From an uncultured Treponema sp. (GTDB lineage: Bacteria > Spirochaetota > Spirochaetia > Treponematales > Treponemataceae): a stretch of DNA of 64,000 bases. The stretch covers positions 124,001-188,000 of the forward strand of contig CAKUZR010000002.1 of assembly GCA_934718065.1 (NCBI GenBank), in the 5' to 3' direction. The position numbers were made by a program, and so were the translations under genes. Shown here piece after piece: positions 50,735-58,704 of the stretch. How positions within the stretch are numbered: position 1 is the first letter of the stretch; each line of letters starts with the position of its first letter. A model generated the notes under the pieces. The model was not told where the DNA came from. It worked only from the letters and a program-made list of their open reading frames with translations, and ran no database searches.

Positions 50735-51952
50735 TTCAAGTTTTGAAAGACGTTCGCAAGCTTCGTTCACATCTTTCTGATGGCCGAACGAGCTGAAGCG
50801 GATAAAGCTTTCACCGCTAGGACCGAATCCCGAGCCCGGAGTTGTAACAATGTGGCATTTGTCAAGAATTGTGTCGAAAACGTCCCAGCTCTTTTTTCCA
50901 GGGAATTTCGCCCAGACATACGGACTGTTTCCTGTTGAATAAATTTCAACGCCGATTTTCCTGAAATTTTCACCTTTCAAAGTTTCTTCAATTTTTTTTG
51001 CGTTCACAAGATAGTAGTCGATAACGTCTTTCATCGCCTGGATTCCTTCAGGCTCAAGACAAGCAAGACCGCCGGCCTGGGCAACATTTGAAGCTCCGTT
51101 GAAAAGAGTTGTCATCACGCGGTTCCAGTCCTTGTTCACGCTAGTTCCGTCCGCGAATTTCAAGTCGTTTGGAACAATCGACCAGCCAAGGCGAACACCT
51201 GTGAATCCGGCTGGCTTTGAGAAAGAATTGATTTCGATTGAGCAGGTTCGGCTTCCTTCAATTTCAAAAATTGTCTTAGGAAGATTTTCGTCGCGGATGA
51301 ATTCACGGTATGCAGCGTCGTAAATAATAATACAGCCGTTTGAATTTGCAAAATCAACGAGTTTCTTCAAATCTTCTTTTGTAGCGCATGCGCCGGTCGG
51401 GTTGTTCGGCGAGCAGAAATAAATCAGACTGTTCTTCTTGATTTTTGAAAGATCCGGGAAAAAATTGTTTTCCGGAACGCACGGCATATATGTAACGCCT
51501 TTGTAGCCTTTTCCTGAATTTTTTCCGGCAGCCCCGATAATCACTGAGCCGTCAACATAAACCGGATAAGAAGGATCCTGAACAGCAACCTTCACTTTTG
51601 AGCCGAACAAAGTCTGAATTCTGGCAATATCGCATTTTGCGCCGTCTGAAATAAAAACTTCATCCGCGGTTGCCAAGCCTTTGTACCAAACCTCGGCGAT
51701 TTTAGCGCGCAACGCAGAATTTCCCTGCTCATCTCCATAGCCGGAATATCCTTCAGCAGTGGCGAGCGCCATTGAATAGTCGGCCATCGCTTTTGCAATG
51801 AATTCCGGAAGAGGTTCCGTTGTGTTTCCAATGCTAAGACTGATAATCTTGGCATCTTTATTTTTTTCCTGATACTCGCGGCGTCGGCGGGCAACTTCCG
51901 GGAACAAATATCCCGCAGTTAAATTTTTAAATCCAGTGTTTCTTTTTATCAT
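50729..51952 (-). CDS. dapL: LL-diaminopimelate aminotransferase
   Basis: DapL converts tetrahydrodipicolinate directly to LL-diaminopimelate with glutamate as amino donor, in lysine and peptidoglycan synthesis. It is a fold-type I PLP enzyme. Visible motifs are LSIGNTTEPLPEFIAKAMAD, ATAEGYSGYGDEQGNSALRA, VFISDGAKCDIARIQTLFG, YFCSPNNPTGACATKEDLKK, and the PLP lysine near residue 243 in INSFSKPAGFTGVRLGW. The 407-residue length is usual. There is no Shine-Dalgarno sequence, and the promoter ends 9 nt upstream of the ATG. Confidence 0.95.
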   Translation of the reverse strand: MIKRNTGFKNLTAGYLFPEVARRRREYQEKNKDAKIISLSIGNTTEPLPEFIAKAMADYSMALATAEGYSGYGDEQGNSALRAKIAEVWYKGLATADEVFISDGAKCDIARIQTLFGSKVKVAVQDPSYPVYVDGSVIIGAAGKNSGKGYKGVTYMPCVPENNFFPDLSKIKKNSLIYFCSPNNPTGACATKEDLKKLVDFANSNGCIIIYDAAYREFIRDENLPKTIFEIEGSRTCSIEINSFSKPAGFTGVRLGWSIVPNDLKFADGTSVNKDWNRVMTTLFNGASNVAQAGGLACLEPEGIQAMKDVIDYYLVNAKKIEETLKGENFRKIGVEIYSTGNSPYVWAKFPGKKSWDVFDTILDKCHIVTTPGSGFGPSGESFIRFSSFGHQKDVNEACERLSKLEF

Positions 51953-51961
51953 AATAGATGT

Positions 51962-51990
51962 ATTTTAGTAATTGTGTTTTTTTTTGTAAA
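51962..51990 (-). promoter_or_regulatory. dapL promoter
   Basis: On the minus strand TTTACA (51990-51985), a 17-nt spacer with an A tract, and TAAAAT (51967-51962) end 9 nt before the dapL ATG. No Shine-Dalgarno sequence is visible (ACATCTATT precedes the ATG). Confidence 0.5.
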
Positions 51991-52089
51991 CAGAAAGCGG
52001 CAAATTCCATCTGAGCAAACTGGAAATATGCCGGAAGCGCTCTTTTCAGAATTTACAAAAAAACTCGATCTTAGGGCAATTTAAAATAT

Positions 52090-52118
52090 TTGACAAAACG
52101 CAATATCTGGCGGAAAAT
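52090..52118 (+). promoter_or_regulatory. Possible promoter of the small membrane protein gene
   Basis: A perfect TTGACA (52090-52095) is followed after 17 nt by a weak -10 (GAAAAT, 52113-52118). The ATG at 52148 has a good TTAGGAG ribosome-binding site. Confidence 0.4.
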
Positions 52119-52147
52119 TAAAAAAAAATAGTTTTAGGAGCAAAAAA

Positions 52148-52372
52148 ATGGCAAAAAAAGGAAAGGATTATTTCGGAGCAGGAAGATTTATCAGCATAAT
52201 TCTTGCAATTATTCCGCCAACTTCATTGATCTGCGGTATTGTAACACGTTTCCAGGAGAAAAAATATGTAGCGGGACTGCTGCGTCTTTTCCTGGGCTGG
52301 AACATCATCTGGTTCCTTGATTTGATTCTTATTATTTTCAAGGGAAAAATTCTAAGACTTATAAATTTCTAA
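52148..52372 (+). CDS. Small two-helix membrane protein
   Basis: The 74-residue protein has two hydrophobic segments (FISIILAIIPPTSLICGIVT, about residues 14-33, and GLLRLFLGWNIIWFLDLILI, about residues 43-62). A short basic loop separates them and an amphipathic basic end follows. The pattern is similar to small TM2- or YqaE-like envelope proteins, but no family was firmly recognised. It stands alone, with its own promoter-like sequence, a clear ribosome-binding site and a strong terminator, so it is very likely a real gene. Confidence 0.8.
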   Translation: MAKKGKDYFGAGRFISIILAIIPPTSLICGIVTRFQEKKYVAGLLRLFLGWNIIWFLDLILIIFKGKILRLINF

Positions 52373-52380
52373 AAATTCAA

Positions 52381-52417
52381 AAAAGCCGCGGAAAAAGTTT
52401 ATTCCGCGGCTTTTTTT
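52381..52417 (+). terminator. Strong rho-independent terminator (works on both strands)
   Basis: GCCGCGGAA (52385-52393) pairs perfectly with TTCCGCGGC (52102-52110 in offset, that is 52402-52410), flanked by A and T runs. It lies between the small membrane protein gene and convergent icd. Confidence 0.92.
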
Positions 52418-52433
52418 ATGTTGAAAATATAAT

Positions 52434-53630
52434 CTACAGCCTGCTCTTTATTTCTTCTATAAACTGCCAGCTGTCGAGCACTTTTTTTGCCGGTGGATTT
52501 GCAAGAGACGCAAGGTCGCCTGTCATAAGTCCATCTTCAATTGTGGAAAGTGTCGCCTTTTCAAGTTTTTCAGCGAAATCAACCAAATCTTTTGTGCCGT
52601 CAAGCTCGCCGCGTTTTTTCAGCGCGCCAGTCCATGCAAAGATTGTAGCAACCGGATTTGTGGAAGTTTTTTCACCTTTAAGGTAGCGGTAATAATGCTT
52701 CTGAACAGTTCCGTGGCTCGCCTCGTACTCAAACTGTCCGTTCGGCGAAACAAGAACGCTTGTCATCATCGCGAGGCTTCCGCAAGCAGAGGCAATCATA
52801 TCGCTCATAACATCGCCGTCATAATTCTTGCATGCCCACAGGAATCCGCCTTTTGACTTCATGACACGGGCAACAGCATCGTCAATCAACGTGTAGAAAT
52901 ATTCAATTCCGGCTTTTTCAAATTTTTCCTTGAATTCCTCGTCGTAAATTTTCTGGAAAATCGCCTTGAAATTTCCGTCGTATATTTTAGAAATTGTGTC
53001 TTTTGTGCCAAGCCAGACGCTGATTTTCTGGTCAAGCCCGTAATTGAAACAGCAGCGCGCGAAACTTTCAATTGACTTGTCAAGATTGTGGATTCCCTGG
53101 ATTATTCCAGGACCTTTCATAACCTGGATTGTCTTTTTTATTTCAGTTCCGTCCTCGCCGTGGAAAACAAGCTCCGCAGTTCCGGCGCAAGGAGTTTTTA
53201 TCTCGCAGTTTTTATAAACATCGCCGTAGCCGTGGCGGCCAAGGACAATCGGTTTTTCCCATGATTTTACATTGCAGGCGATATTTTTTACAAAAATCGG
53301 AGCGCGGAAAATTGTTCCGTCAAGCTCGCCGCGCAAAATTCCGTTAGGCGAAGGAGTAAGTTTTTTCAGCTTGTACTCTTCCATTCTTGCGGCATTTGAA
53401 GTGATTGTGGCGCATTTTACGCCTACGCCAAGCCGCTTTATCGCATCCGCCGCTTCGTAAGTTATTTTGTCGTCTGAATCATCACGGCTTTTAAGGCCAA
53501 GATCAAAGTATTCAGTTTTCAAATCGATATAAGGCAAAAGAAGCTCGTCCTTTATAACCTTCCACAAAACACGTGTCATTTCGTCGCCATCGAGCTCTGC
53601 GATAGCATTTTTCATCTGAATTTTAGCCAT
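52434..53630 (-). CDS. icd: NADP-dependent isocitrate dehydrogenase (eukaryote-like subfamily)
   Basis: Converts isocitrate to 2-oxoglutarate with NADP. It belongs to the homodimeric, eukaryote-like subfamily: AELDGDEMTRVLWKVIKDEL, KCATITSNAARMEEYKLKKL, SPNGILRGELDGTIFRAPI, ACKNYDGDVMSDMIASACGS and EASHGTVQKHYYRYLKGEKT. The 398-residue length is usual. It stands alone with terminators on its downstream side; other TCA genes are not in the window. Its likely role is supply of 2-oxoglutarate and NADPH for glutamate synthesis. TATAAT lies 9 nt before the ATG, with no Shine-Dalgarno sequence. Confidence 0.96.
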   Translation of the reverse strand: MAKIQMKNAIAELDGDEMTRVLWKVIKDELLLPYIDLKTEYFDLGLKSRDDSDDKITYEAADAIKRLGVGVKCATITSNAARMEEYKLKKLTPSPNGILRGELDGTIFRAPIFVKNIACNVKSWEKPIVLGRHGYGDVYKNCEIKTPCAGTAELVFHGEDGTEIKKTIQVMKGPGIIQGIHNLDKSIESFARCCFNYGLDQKISVWLGTKDTISKIYDGNFKAIFQKIYDEEFKEKFEKAGIEYFYTLIDDAVARVMKSKGGFLWACKNYDGDVMSDMIASACGSLAMMTSVLVSPNGQFEYEASHGTVQKHYYRYLKGEKTSTNPVATIFAWTGALKKRGELDGTKDLVDFAEKLEKATLSTIEDGLMTGDLASLANPPAKKVLDSWQFIEEIKSRL

Positions 53631-53718
53631 AACACTGAAATTATACAGAATTCAAAGAATTTATGCGATATTTTTGCGGAGTTTTTAATGATTTGGAAAG
53701 AATTTTTCCGCCCGAATT

Positions 53719-54519
53719 TCAGCCCAAAAGCCCGCCGAATTTAATTCCGTTCTGGCGGCAGAAAGAAATATAACGCTGGCTGTCGTTGCTTTCCGTGAAT
53801 CCTGTGACATAAAGCTCGGAGCAGAATTTGTTCAGCGGAGAAATTTTTTCAGCCGGAACAACATCAAAAGCATGGCGGGTAACGCCGTCGCGGCTGTCAA
53901 CAACTTGAATTTCAGGGCCGGCCGCCTCTTTTATTTCTTCCGTCATATTCAAAAAATGCGTGCAGGCAAGGACAATCACATCGCAGCCGTTTCTGCGGAA
54001 AAAATCGCAGGAAGGTTTTGCGGCGGCAAGACGCTCCTCGTGGGTTGAATAATAATATTTATGCTCGATGAAGCTTATCAGCTCAGGCGCGGCAAGGGAA
54101 AAAACTTCGCATCCGGCGGCAAAATCTGAAATCAGTTTTTTTGTGTAAGGATGGGAAACTGTAGCATTTGTGGCCAGAAGCCCGATTTTTCCTGTTTTTG
54201 TAAGTTTTGCGGCAGGCTTGATTGCGGGAACAGTTCCAATGAACGGAATTTCCTTGAATCTTCTTCTTAATTCTTCAAGCGCGGAAACGGAAATTGTGTT
54301 GCACGCAACAACAACTGCATCCGGATTCCATTTTTCAATTATTTTTTCAACGCAGCCGCATGATTTTTCAATTATTTCTTCCCTGGATTTTTCACCGTAA
54401 GGGAAATTTTTTGTGTCGCCAACGTAAACGCAGGCCGCGTCAGGCTTTTCAGCCTTCAAATATTTTAAATAAGGCAGGCCGCCTGTTCCGGAATCAAGAA
54501 ATGCAAAATTCACGCTCAT
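53719..54519 (-). CDS. murI: Glutamate racemase
   Basis: MurI makes D-glutamate for peptidoglycan. The cofactor-independent racemase motifs are FLDSGTGGLPYLKYL (catalytic Asp), YVGDTKNFPYGEKS, VVACNTISVSALEEL (first catalytic Cys) and IVLACTHFLNM (second catalytic Cys). The ATG at 54519 starts MSVNFAFLDSG; a longer frame upstream lies in the promoter. The length of about 266 residues is usual. No Shine-Dalgarno sequence is visible. Confidence 0.95.
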   Translation of the reverse strand: MSVNFAFLDSGTGGLPYLKYLKAEKPDAACVYVGDTKNFPYGEKSREEIIEKSCGCVEKIIEKWNPDAVVVACNTISVSALEELRRRFKEIPFIGTVPAIKPAAKLTKTGKIGLLATNATVSHPYTKKLISDFAAGCEVFSLAAPELISFIEHKYYYSTHEERLAAAKPSCDFFRRNGCDVIVLACTHFLNMTEEIKEAAGPEIQVVDSRDGVTRHAFDVVPAEKISPLNKFCSELYVTGFTESNDSQRYISFCRQNGIKFGGLLG

Positions 54520-54526
54520 AAGAAGA

Positions 54527-54555
54527 ATAATAAAGGTTTGACTAAACAATCGCAA
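54527..54555 (-). promoter_or_regulatory. murI promoter
   Basis: On the minus strand TTGCGA (54555-54550), a 17-nt spacer and TATTAT (54532-54527) end 7 nt before the murI ATG. It overlaps the oppositely directed promoter at 54538-54566. Confidence 0.5.
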
Positions 54556-54566
54556 TGGTTTAACAT
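54538..54566 (+). promoter_or_regulatory. Promoter of the pentapeptide-repeat gene
   Basis: TTGACT (54538-54543), a 17-nt spacer and TAACAT (54561-54566) end 6 nt before the ATG at 54573. The six bases between are T, so no Shine-Dalgarno sequence exists. It overlaps the divergent murI promoter. Confidence 0.5.
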
Positions 54567-54572
54567 TTTTTT

Positions 54573-55253
54573 ATGTTTTCATTGAACAAATGCCTTGTAA
54601 GGGCGTGCCACAATATCGCAGTTTCAACAATAAATGAAAACGGCGATATTACGGAAGAAAAAAATTACTGCATCGACCATTCTCCGAATCCTGGAAAGCT
54701 TCACCAGGATATTATAAATTATATAAACACGCATGAAAAAATTGTCGGGCTTTGCGCGAACGGGCTGACTTTTTCAAACATTGATTTTTCAGGGAAAAGA
54801 TTTTACGGATGCAATTTCCAGCGCTGCACTTTCACAAATGTCCATTCAAAAGGACTCAGAAGCCGGATGAGCATTTTCGACTTCGCGGTTTTCACCGACT
54901 GCAATATTATTGAAAGCAACATACATTTCACTTCTTTTTCAGGATGCACTTTTTCAAGGACGCTTTTCACGGCGAGCGAGCTTCTTCAGAACAACTACAA
55001 CGGAATCAACGCAGTTCAGTCTTCATTCGACGATTCAGACTTGTACAATTCACGATTTATAAATTCAACGCTTGTGAACATTTCGTTCCGAAACTGCAAC
55101 CTGAAGAAAGTTCTGTTCCACGGAATAAAGCAGGAAAATGTTTCATTCAAAATGTCAAACACAAGGGAAGCGGTTTTTGACCAGAACGGCAGCGAGCTTT
55201 CCAAGGACATCGCGAATTCCGGAGAAAAATCAGCGCTCGGAGATGTGCTATGA
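54573..55253 (+). CDS. Pentapeptide-repeat-like protein
   Basis: The 226-residue product has an N-terminal Cys-containing segment (LVRACHNIAVS; later YCIDHSPNPGK). About ten pentapeptide-type repeats of the A(D/N)LxF kind follow (LTFSNIDFSGKRFYGCNFQR, CTFTNV, SNIHFTSFSGCTFSRTLF, DSDLYNSRFINSTLVNISFR). The expected fold is a right-handed beta-helix; the role is unknown. Its stop overlaps the start of the metallo-beta-lactamase-fold gene (ATGA). No Shine-Dalgarno sequence is visible. Confidence 0.8.
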   Translation: MFSLNKCLVRACHNIAVSTINENGDITEEKNYCIDHSPNPGKLHQDIINYINTHEKIVGLCANGLTFSNIDFSGKRFYGCNFQRCTFTNVHSKGLRSRMSIFDFAVFTDCNIIESNIHFTSFSGCTFSRTLFTASELLQNNYNGINAVQSSFDDSDLYNSRFINSTLVNISFRNCNLKKVLFHGIKQENVSFKMSNTREAVFDQNGSELSKDIANSGEKSALGDVL

Positions 55254-55810
55254 AAATTTATTTTCACCTGAATACCGGCGGATTTTCCAACACTTACATA
55301 ATTGCAAACGAAAAAATAAACGAGGCGATTCTTGTTGATCCGGGAAAACTGACCGAGGAAATCATAAAAAGAATTGAGGACAACAACCTGAAGCTGGCGG
55401 CGGTTTTAATAACGCACAACCATGCGAGCCACGTGCAGGGACTGAAAACGCTCCTGAAAATCTACACGCCAAAAATCTACGGCGCGGACCTTGAGCTTAA
55501 CGGCGACAAAACCTACGTAATAACCGGCGACGGAACTTTGCATATCGCGGGGCTTTTGGTACGCTACATGAACATTCCGGGACATTCCTCCGACTCAATG
55601 GTTTACCAGATTGGAAACGCGATTTTTACAGGCGACACAATTTTTGCCGGAAAGCTCGGAAGAACAAACTCAAGCTATTCAAAGCACCTTCTAAGAAGAA
55701 ACGTTGAGGAAAAAATTCTTTCCCAGCAGGAAAACACAATTCTTCTTCCAGGGCACGGCCCGCCCACAACAATCGGCGCGGAACAGGAATTCAACTCGGA
55801 CTTGAACTGA
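55250..55810 (+). CDS. Metallo-beta-lactamase-fold hydrolase (glyoxalase-II-like), with an altered metal motif
   Basis: The 186-residue product has the family layout: SNTYIIANEKINEAILVDPG, the metal motif ITHNHASHVQG (H56, H58, S60, H61), the third His in IPGHSSDSMVY, the bridging Asp in FTGDTIFAGKLGR and the last His in LLPGHGPPTTIG. In the usual HxHxDH motif the Asp is a ligand of the second metal; here it is Ser60, so a one-metal site or altered activity is likely. Similar short proteins hydrolyse thioesters or related substrates, but the substrate is unknown. It is translationally coupled to the pentapeptide-repeat gene. Confidence 0.85.
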   Translation: MKIYFHLNTGGFSNTYIIANEKINEAILVDPGKLTEEIIKRIEDNNLKLAAVLITHNHASHVQGLKTLLKIYTPKIYGADLELNGDKTYVITGDGTLHIAGLLVRYMNIPGHSSDSMVYQIGNAIFTGDTIFAGKLGRTNSSYSKHLLRRNVEEKILSQQENTILLPGHGPPTTIGAEQEFNSDLN

Positions 55811-55868
55811 AACTGAAATCACCTGCTGGAACACTGAACCAGCCGCTGGAGCACCAGAATGCCGGAAA

Positions 55869-57698
55869 TCAGTTTCTTGTAATCAGAGCCACGCGGCCGC
55901 TTGCAAGCCCCCAGTTATCCTGGGCATAAGAATCAAGAACACGGCAGGCGTCCTCAAAAGTCCGGGCGTCTGTATTTTTCACCCAGTCGCAAAGCTCCTT
56001 CTGGTAGGCAAGAACAGAGCCGCGGTTTGCAACGTGAATAAAATATCCGGAAACCGAGCCGAGCGGCTGCTGCATAAGATAAGCCATAAATTCATTCTGC
56101 ATAAGATATTCGTCGTTCTGGTCGTAGCCGAGCCCTTTCTGGCTTGCCCAGAAGCCTTTCATAAACGAAATTGTGTTCTCATCAACAGTGTAATAAACGG
56201 CCGCAACAGCGTTCCTGAAATTCTGGTCAGTGAAATATATTCCGTGCCAAGCCTCATGAGCCGTGAGCGAGCGCCGCAAGTAAGCCGGAGATTCCCTGGA
56301 AATTGAAACAACCGCCCCTTTTCCGGCTTTGTAACCATTTGAATCCGGAACAATAACGCCGTTTTTCACAAGAATTTCCTTCAGAATCTGCTCTTTCCGG
56401 GAAATTTTAAAATTCTGCCGTTCGCACGCTGAAAAAAACGAAGCCAGGCTTTCCGCGCTGTAGTCATGCGCATTGTAGCCGTGCATATCGCCAAGCTCCG
56501 CGTCGGAAAGCAGCCTGCCGCGGAAACCAGCTTTTTCAACAAAATAAGCAAGCCGCCTGAAAAACTGGTCCTGAACCGAATAATTCAAAGTGTCGAAAAA
56601 AAGTATTCCCGGAAAAATATTCCATTCGTAAAGCTCGTAGTCCTTTGTTCGCCAGGTTGAATTTCTGCTTGAAAGCACAAGCCCCAGATCAGTTTTCAGC
56701 GGAACAAGAACTTTTTCCGGCTCGGAAGGAATCAGCGCGGAGTCATTTGTTGTCATCAGAAGTTTTGAAACAAGCGCGGAATTTTCCGTGATTTCATAAT
56801 AGCTGAACGGAGCTGTCAACGTTGAAGCCTGAATAATATTCTCCGCATTTTCAGGAGAAATCCGGATTTCAAGCAAATCTCCGCCCGCATTCATTTTTAT
56901 GCTGCCGGATTTTTTTTCAGACTGGTCCGTAGAATCAAAAAATCCGATTTCAATTTTCGGCATGATTGAATAGCGCGTGTTTTCAACAGGAAAAACCTGC
57001 GTGCATCCGGAAAAATCATATCCGCCCTGACTTTTTGAAAAACTTCCGCCGTTGCTAGAAACTCCATAAAACGGAATTTCCTTCGAGCAGTCAAAGCCGA
57101 CTTTCGCCCTTTCAACCAGAAAATCAACGATTTTCACCGGATATTCAGAATAAATCACAAAACCGCATGGAATTTCATCATCCTTCAGATTTTTTTCAAT
57201 TGCAAATCCGTTGTCAAAATAAGAAAAACCTTTTCCGTCCGCTATAAAATTCCTTAGGTCGCAGCCGGAAAAAATCCGTTTATCGGAAGGATTGAATTTT
57301 CCCTTTTCGGTAAAATCATTTTGCCTCAAATATCCAAAGTAGAAGAGCTTCTCTTTTTCCATTGCAAGATTATGCTTTGAGCCTTTCAAATTTTTTACGC
57401 CGATGCGTACAGAAACTCCAGCGGAGCCGAATTTTCTGTAACATTTGCGGAAAAGCTCCTGTTCCTCGGAAGAGAATTTGTAATATGCGTAGCCTGGCTT
57501 GGAAATTTTTCCCCGGGCGGCATTTTTGTTCAAAGCCCGCATTTTTTCCGCGGAAACCGAAGTTCCTTCAAAAGAAAGCCTTGATTTTGAATACAAATTT
57601 GCCGCGCATCTAAAAGCCAAAACCGCCACATCAAAAAGAATGAACAAAAAAATACATCCGGCAATAATCTTCTGCCTGCGTTCAAATTTTATTTTCAT
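55869..57698 (-). CDS. Membrane-anchored protein with HExxH zinc-protease-like motif
   Basis: The 609-residue protein has one N-terminal membrane helix (IIAGCIFLFILFDVAVLAFR, about residues 11-30) and a large extracytoplasmic part. Near the C-terminus is LTAHEAWHGIYFTD, with H481-E482-x-x-H485, and 51 residues later QNEFMAYLMQQP, whose Glu536 could be the third zinc ligand of a gluzincin-type site. The preceding AYLRRSLTAHE is typical of the active helix of such enzymes. No family name was recognised and the peptidase role is inference. It lies alone, divergent from the 57744 gene. Confidence 0.7.
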   Translation of the reverse strand: MKIKFERRQKIIAGCIFLFILFDVAVLAFRCAANLYSKSRLSFEGTSVSAEKMRALNKNAARGKISKPGYAYYKFSSEEQELFRKCYRKFGSAGVSVRIGVKNLKGSKHNLAMEKEKLFYFGYLRQNDFTEKGKFNPSDKRIFSGCDLRNFIADGKGFSYFDNGFAIEKNLKDDEIPCGFVIYSEYPVKIVDFLVERAKVGFDCSKEIPFYGVSSNGGSFSKSQGGYDFSGCTQVFPVENTRYSIMPKIEIGFFDSTDQSEKKSGSIKMNAGGDLLEIRISPENAENIIQASTLTAPFSYYEITENSALVSKLLMTTNDSALIPSEPEKVLVPLKTDLGLVLSSRNSTWRTKDYELYEWNIFPGILFFDTLNYSVQDQFFRRLAYFVEKAGFRGRLLSDAELGDMHGYNAHDYSAESLASFFSACERQNFKISRKEQILKEILVKNGVIVPDSNGYKAGKGAVVSISRESPAYLRRSLTAHEAWHGIYFTDQNFRNAVAAVYYTVDENTISFMKGFWASQKGLGYDQNDEYLMQNEFMAYLMQQPLGSVSGYFIHVANRGSVLAYQKELCDWVKNTDARTFEDACRVLDSYAQDNWGLASGRVALITRN

Positions 57699-57743
57699 GC
57701 TTAGATACTACAATTTTTTTTTCAAAAATACTATATTTTATCT

Positions 57744-58196
57744 ATGCCAAAGGTTATCCGACTTCACAAAGATGATGAAATTTTGTTCATCCGCGAGCAG
57801 AAAAGAATTCTGCGCCTGCTGAATTCCCCGGAAGAAACAAATGTCGCGTTTCCATTTTTTCCGCTTCTTGTTGAACTGAATGACGCATATTTTGAACAGA
57901 AAACTGTCCTACAGCTGAAAAAATCCTTTGAAAAAATCCGGGTTGAAAACGCCGCGCTTTCTGAAAACGAAATTTTTTGCGCTGTAAAAATAAAAATGAC
58001 CGACGGTTTTGAATCGGCCGGAAAACTTCTTCTGGGAACCTGCAAAGAAAATCCGGAAAACCGAATTTTATTCAGTTCAGAAAAAAATTTCTTCAAGGAA
58101 ATAAAAATTTTCCAGCTTGCGGAAGAAAAAAAATCGGGAATTCAAACTGAGCTGTGGAATTCCCAATGGTGCCGTTGCGGCAGCCCTAGCGCATGA
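57744..58196 (+). CDS. Unknown protein
   Basis: The 150-residue soluble protein (PKVIRLHKDDEILFIREQKR at the start) has alternating beta and alpha segments and no recognised domain. The C-terminal end has SQWCRCGSPSA. It stands between a divergent membrane-anchored HExxH protein and convergent ilvN, whose 3' end it overlaps by 11 nt. Codon use and the clean opposite-strand arrangement support a real gene. A TATATT lies 6 nt before the ATG with no Shine-Dalgarno sequence. Confidence 0.65.
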   Translation: MPKVIRLHKDDEILFIREQKRILRLLNSPEETNVAFPFFPLLVELNDAYFEQKTVLQLKKSFEKIRVENAALSENEIFCAVKIKMTDGFESAGKLLLGTCKENPENRILFSSEKNFFKEIKIFQLAEEKKSGIQTELWNSQWCRCGSPSA

Positions 58197-58677
58197 TTTC
58201 TTCGCCGCGGTCCATCGCCGTAAGACCGGTTTTTACATACTCAAGGATTCCGAACGGCTGCAGAAGCTTTATGAGGCTTTCAATTTTTTCCTCGCTTCCT
58301 GTGGCTTCAACAATCACGCTTTCCGGCGCGACATCAATAATATGGGCGCGGTAAATTTCGCAAGTTCCGATGATAATAGCGCGCGCCGCCCCTGGAGCCT
58401 TGACTTTTATCAGAGCCATTTCACGCTGGGTTGTCTTGCTTTTTTCACATTTTTTTATTGAAATGACTTCCACAAGTTTTGAAAGCTGCTTTTCAATCTG
58501 CTCAAGAATATACGAATCGCCGTTCACTACAATTGTCATCCGAGACTGGCCTGGATTTCCTGTTTCGCAAACCGTCAAAGAATCAATATTGTAGCCGCGG
58601 CGGCTGAACAATCCTGAAACACGGCTCAAAACTCCAGCATGGTTTTCCACAAGAACACTCAACACGAATTTTTCCAT
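58186..58677 (-). CDS. ilvN: Acetolactate synthase small (regulatory) subunit
   Basis: This regulatory subunit of acetohydroxyacid synthase confers valine feedback control in branched-chain amino-acid synthesis. The N-terminal ACT domain starts VLSVLVENHAGVLSRVSGLF and contains SRRGYNIDSLTV; the C-terminal domain has the typical REMALIKVKAP and EIYRAHIIDVAPES segments. The 163-residue length is usual. The catalytic subunit ilvB is not in the window. It is the last gene of the thrA-led unit, 27 nt after the fused gene. Confidence 0.95.
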   Translation of the reverse strand: MEKFVLSVLVENHAGVLSRVSGLFSRRGYNIDSLTVCETGNPGQSRMTIVVNGDSYILEQIEKQLSKLVEVISIKKCEKSKTTQREMALIKVKAPGAARAIIIGTCEIYRAHIIDVAPESVIVEATGSEEKIESLIKLLQPFGILEYVKTGLTAMDRGEEIMR

Positions 58678-58704
58678 TTTTGTCTCCTTTTACCTGAACA
58701 ATTT

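Noticed and set aside
55811-55868. Imperfect repeat CTGGAACACTGAACCAGC / CTGGAGCACCAGAATGCC after the MBL gene
   Set aside because: It is too short and imperfect to be called a repeat family and shows no stable terminator shape.
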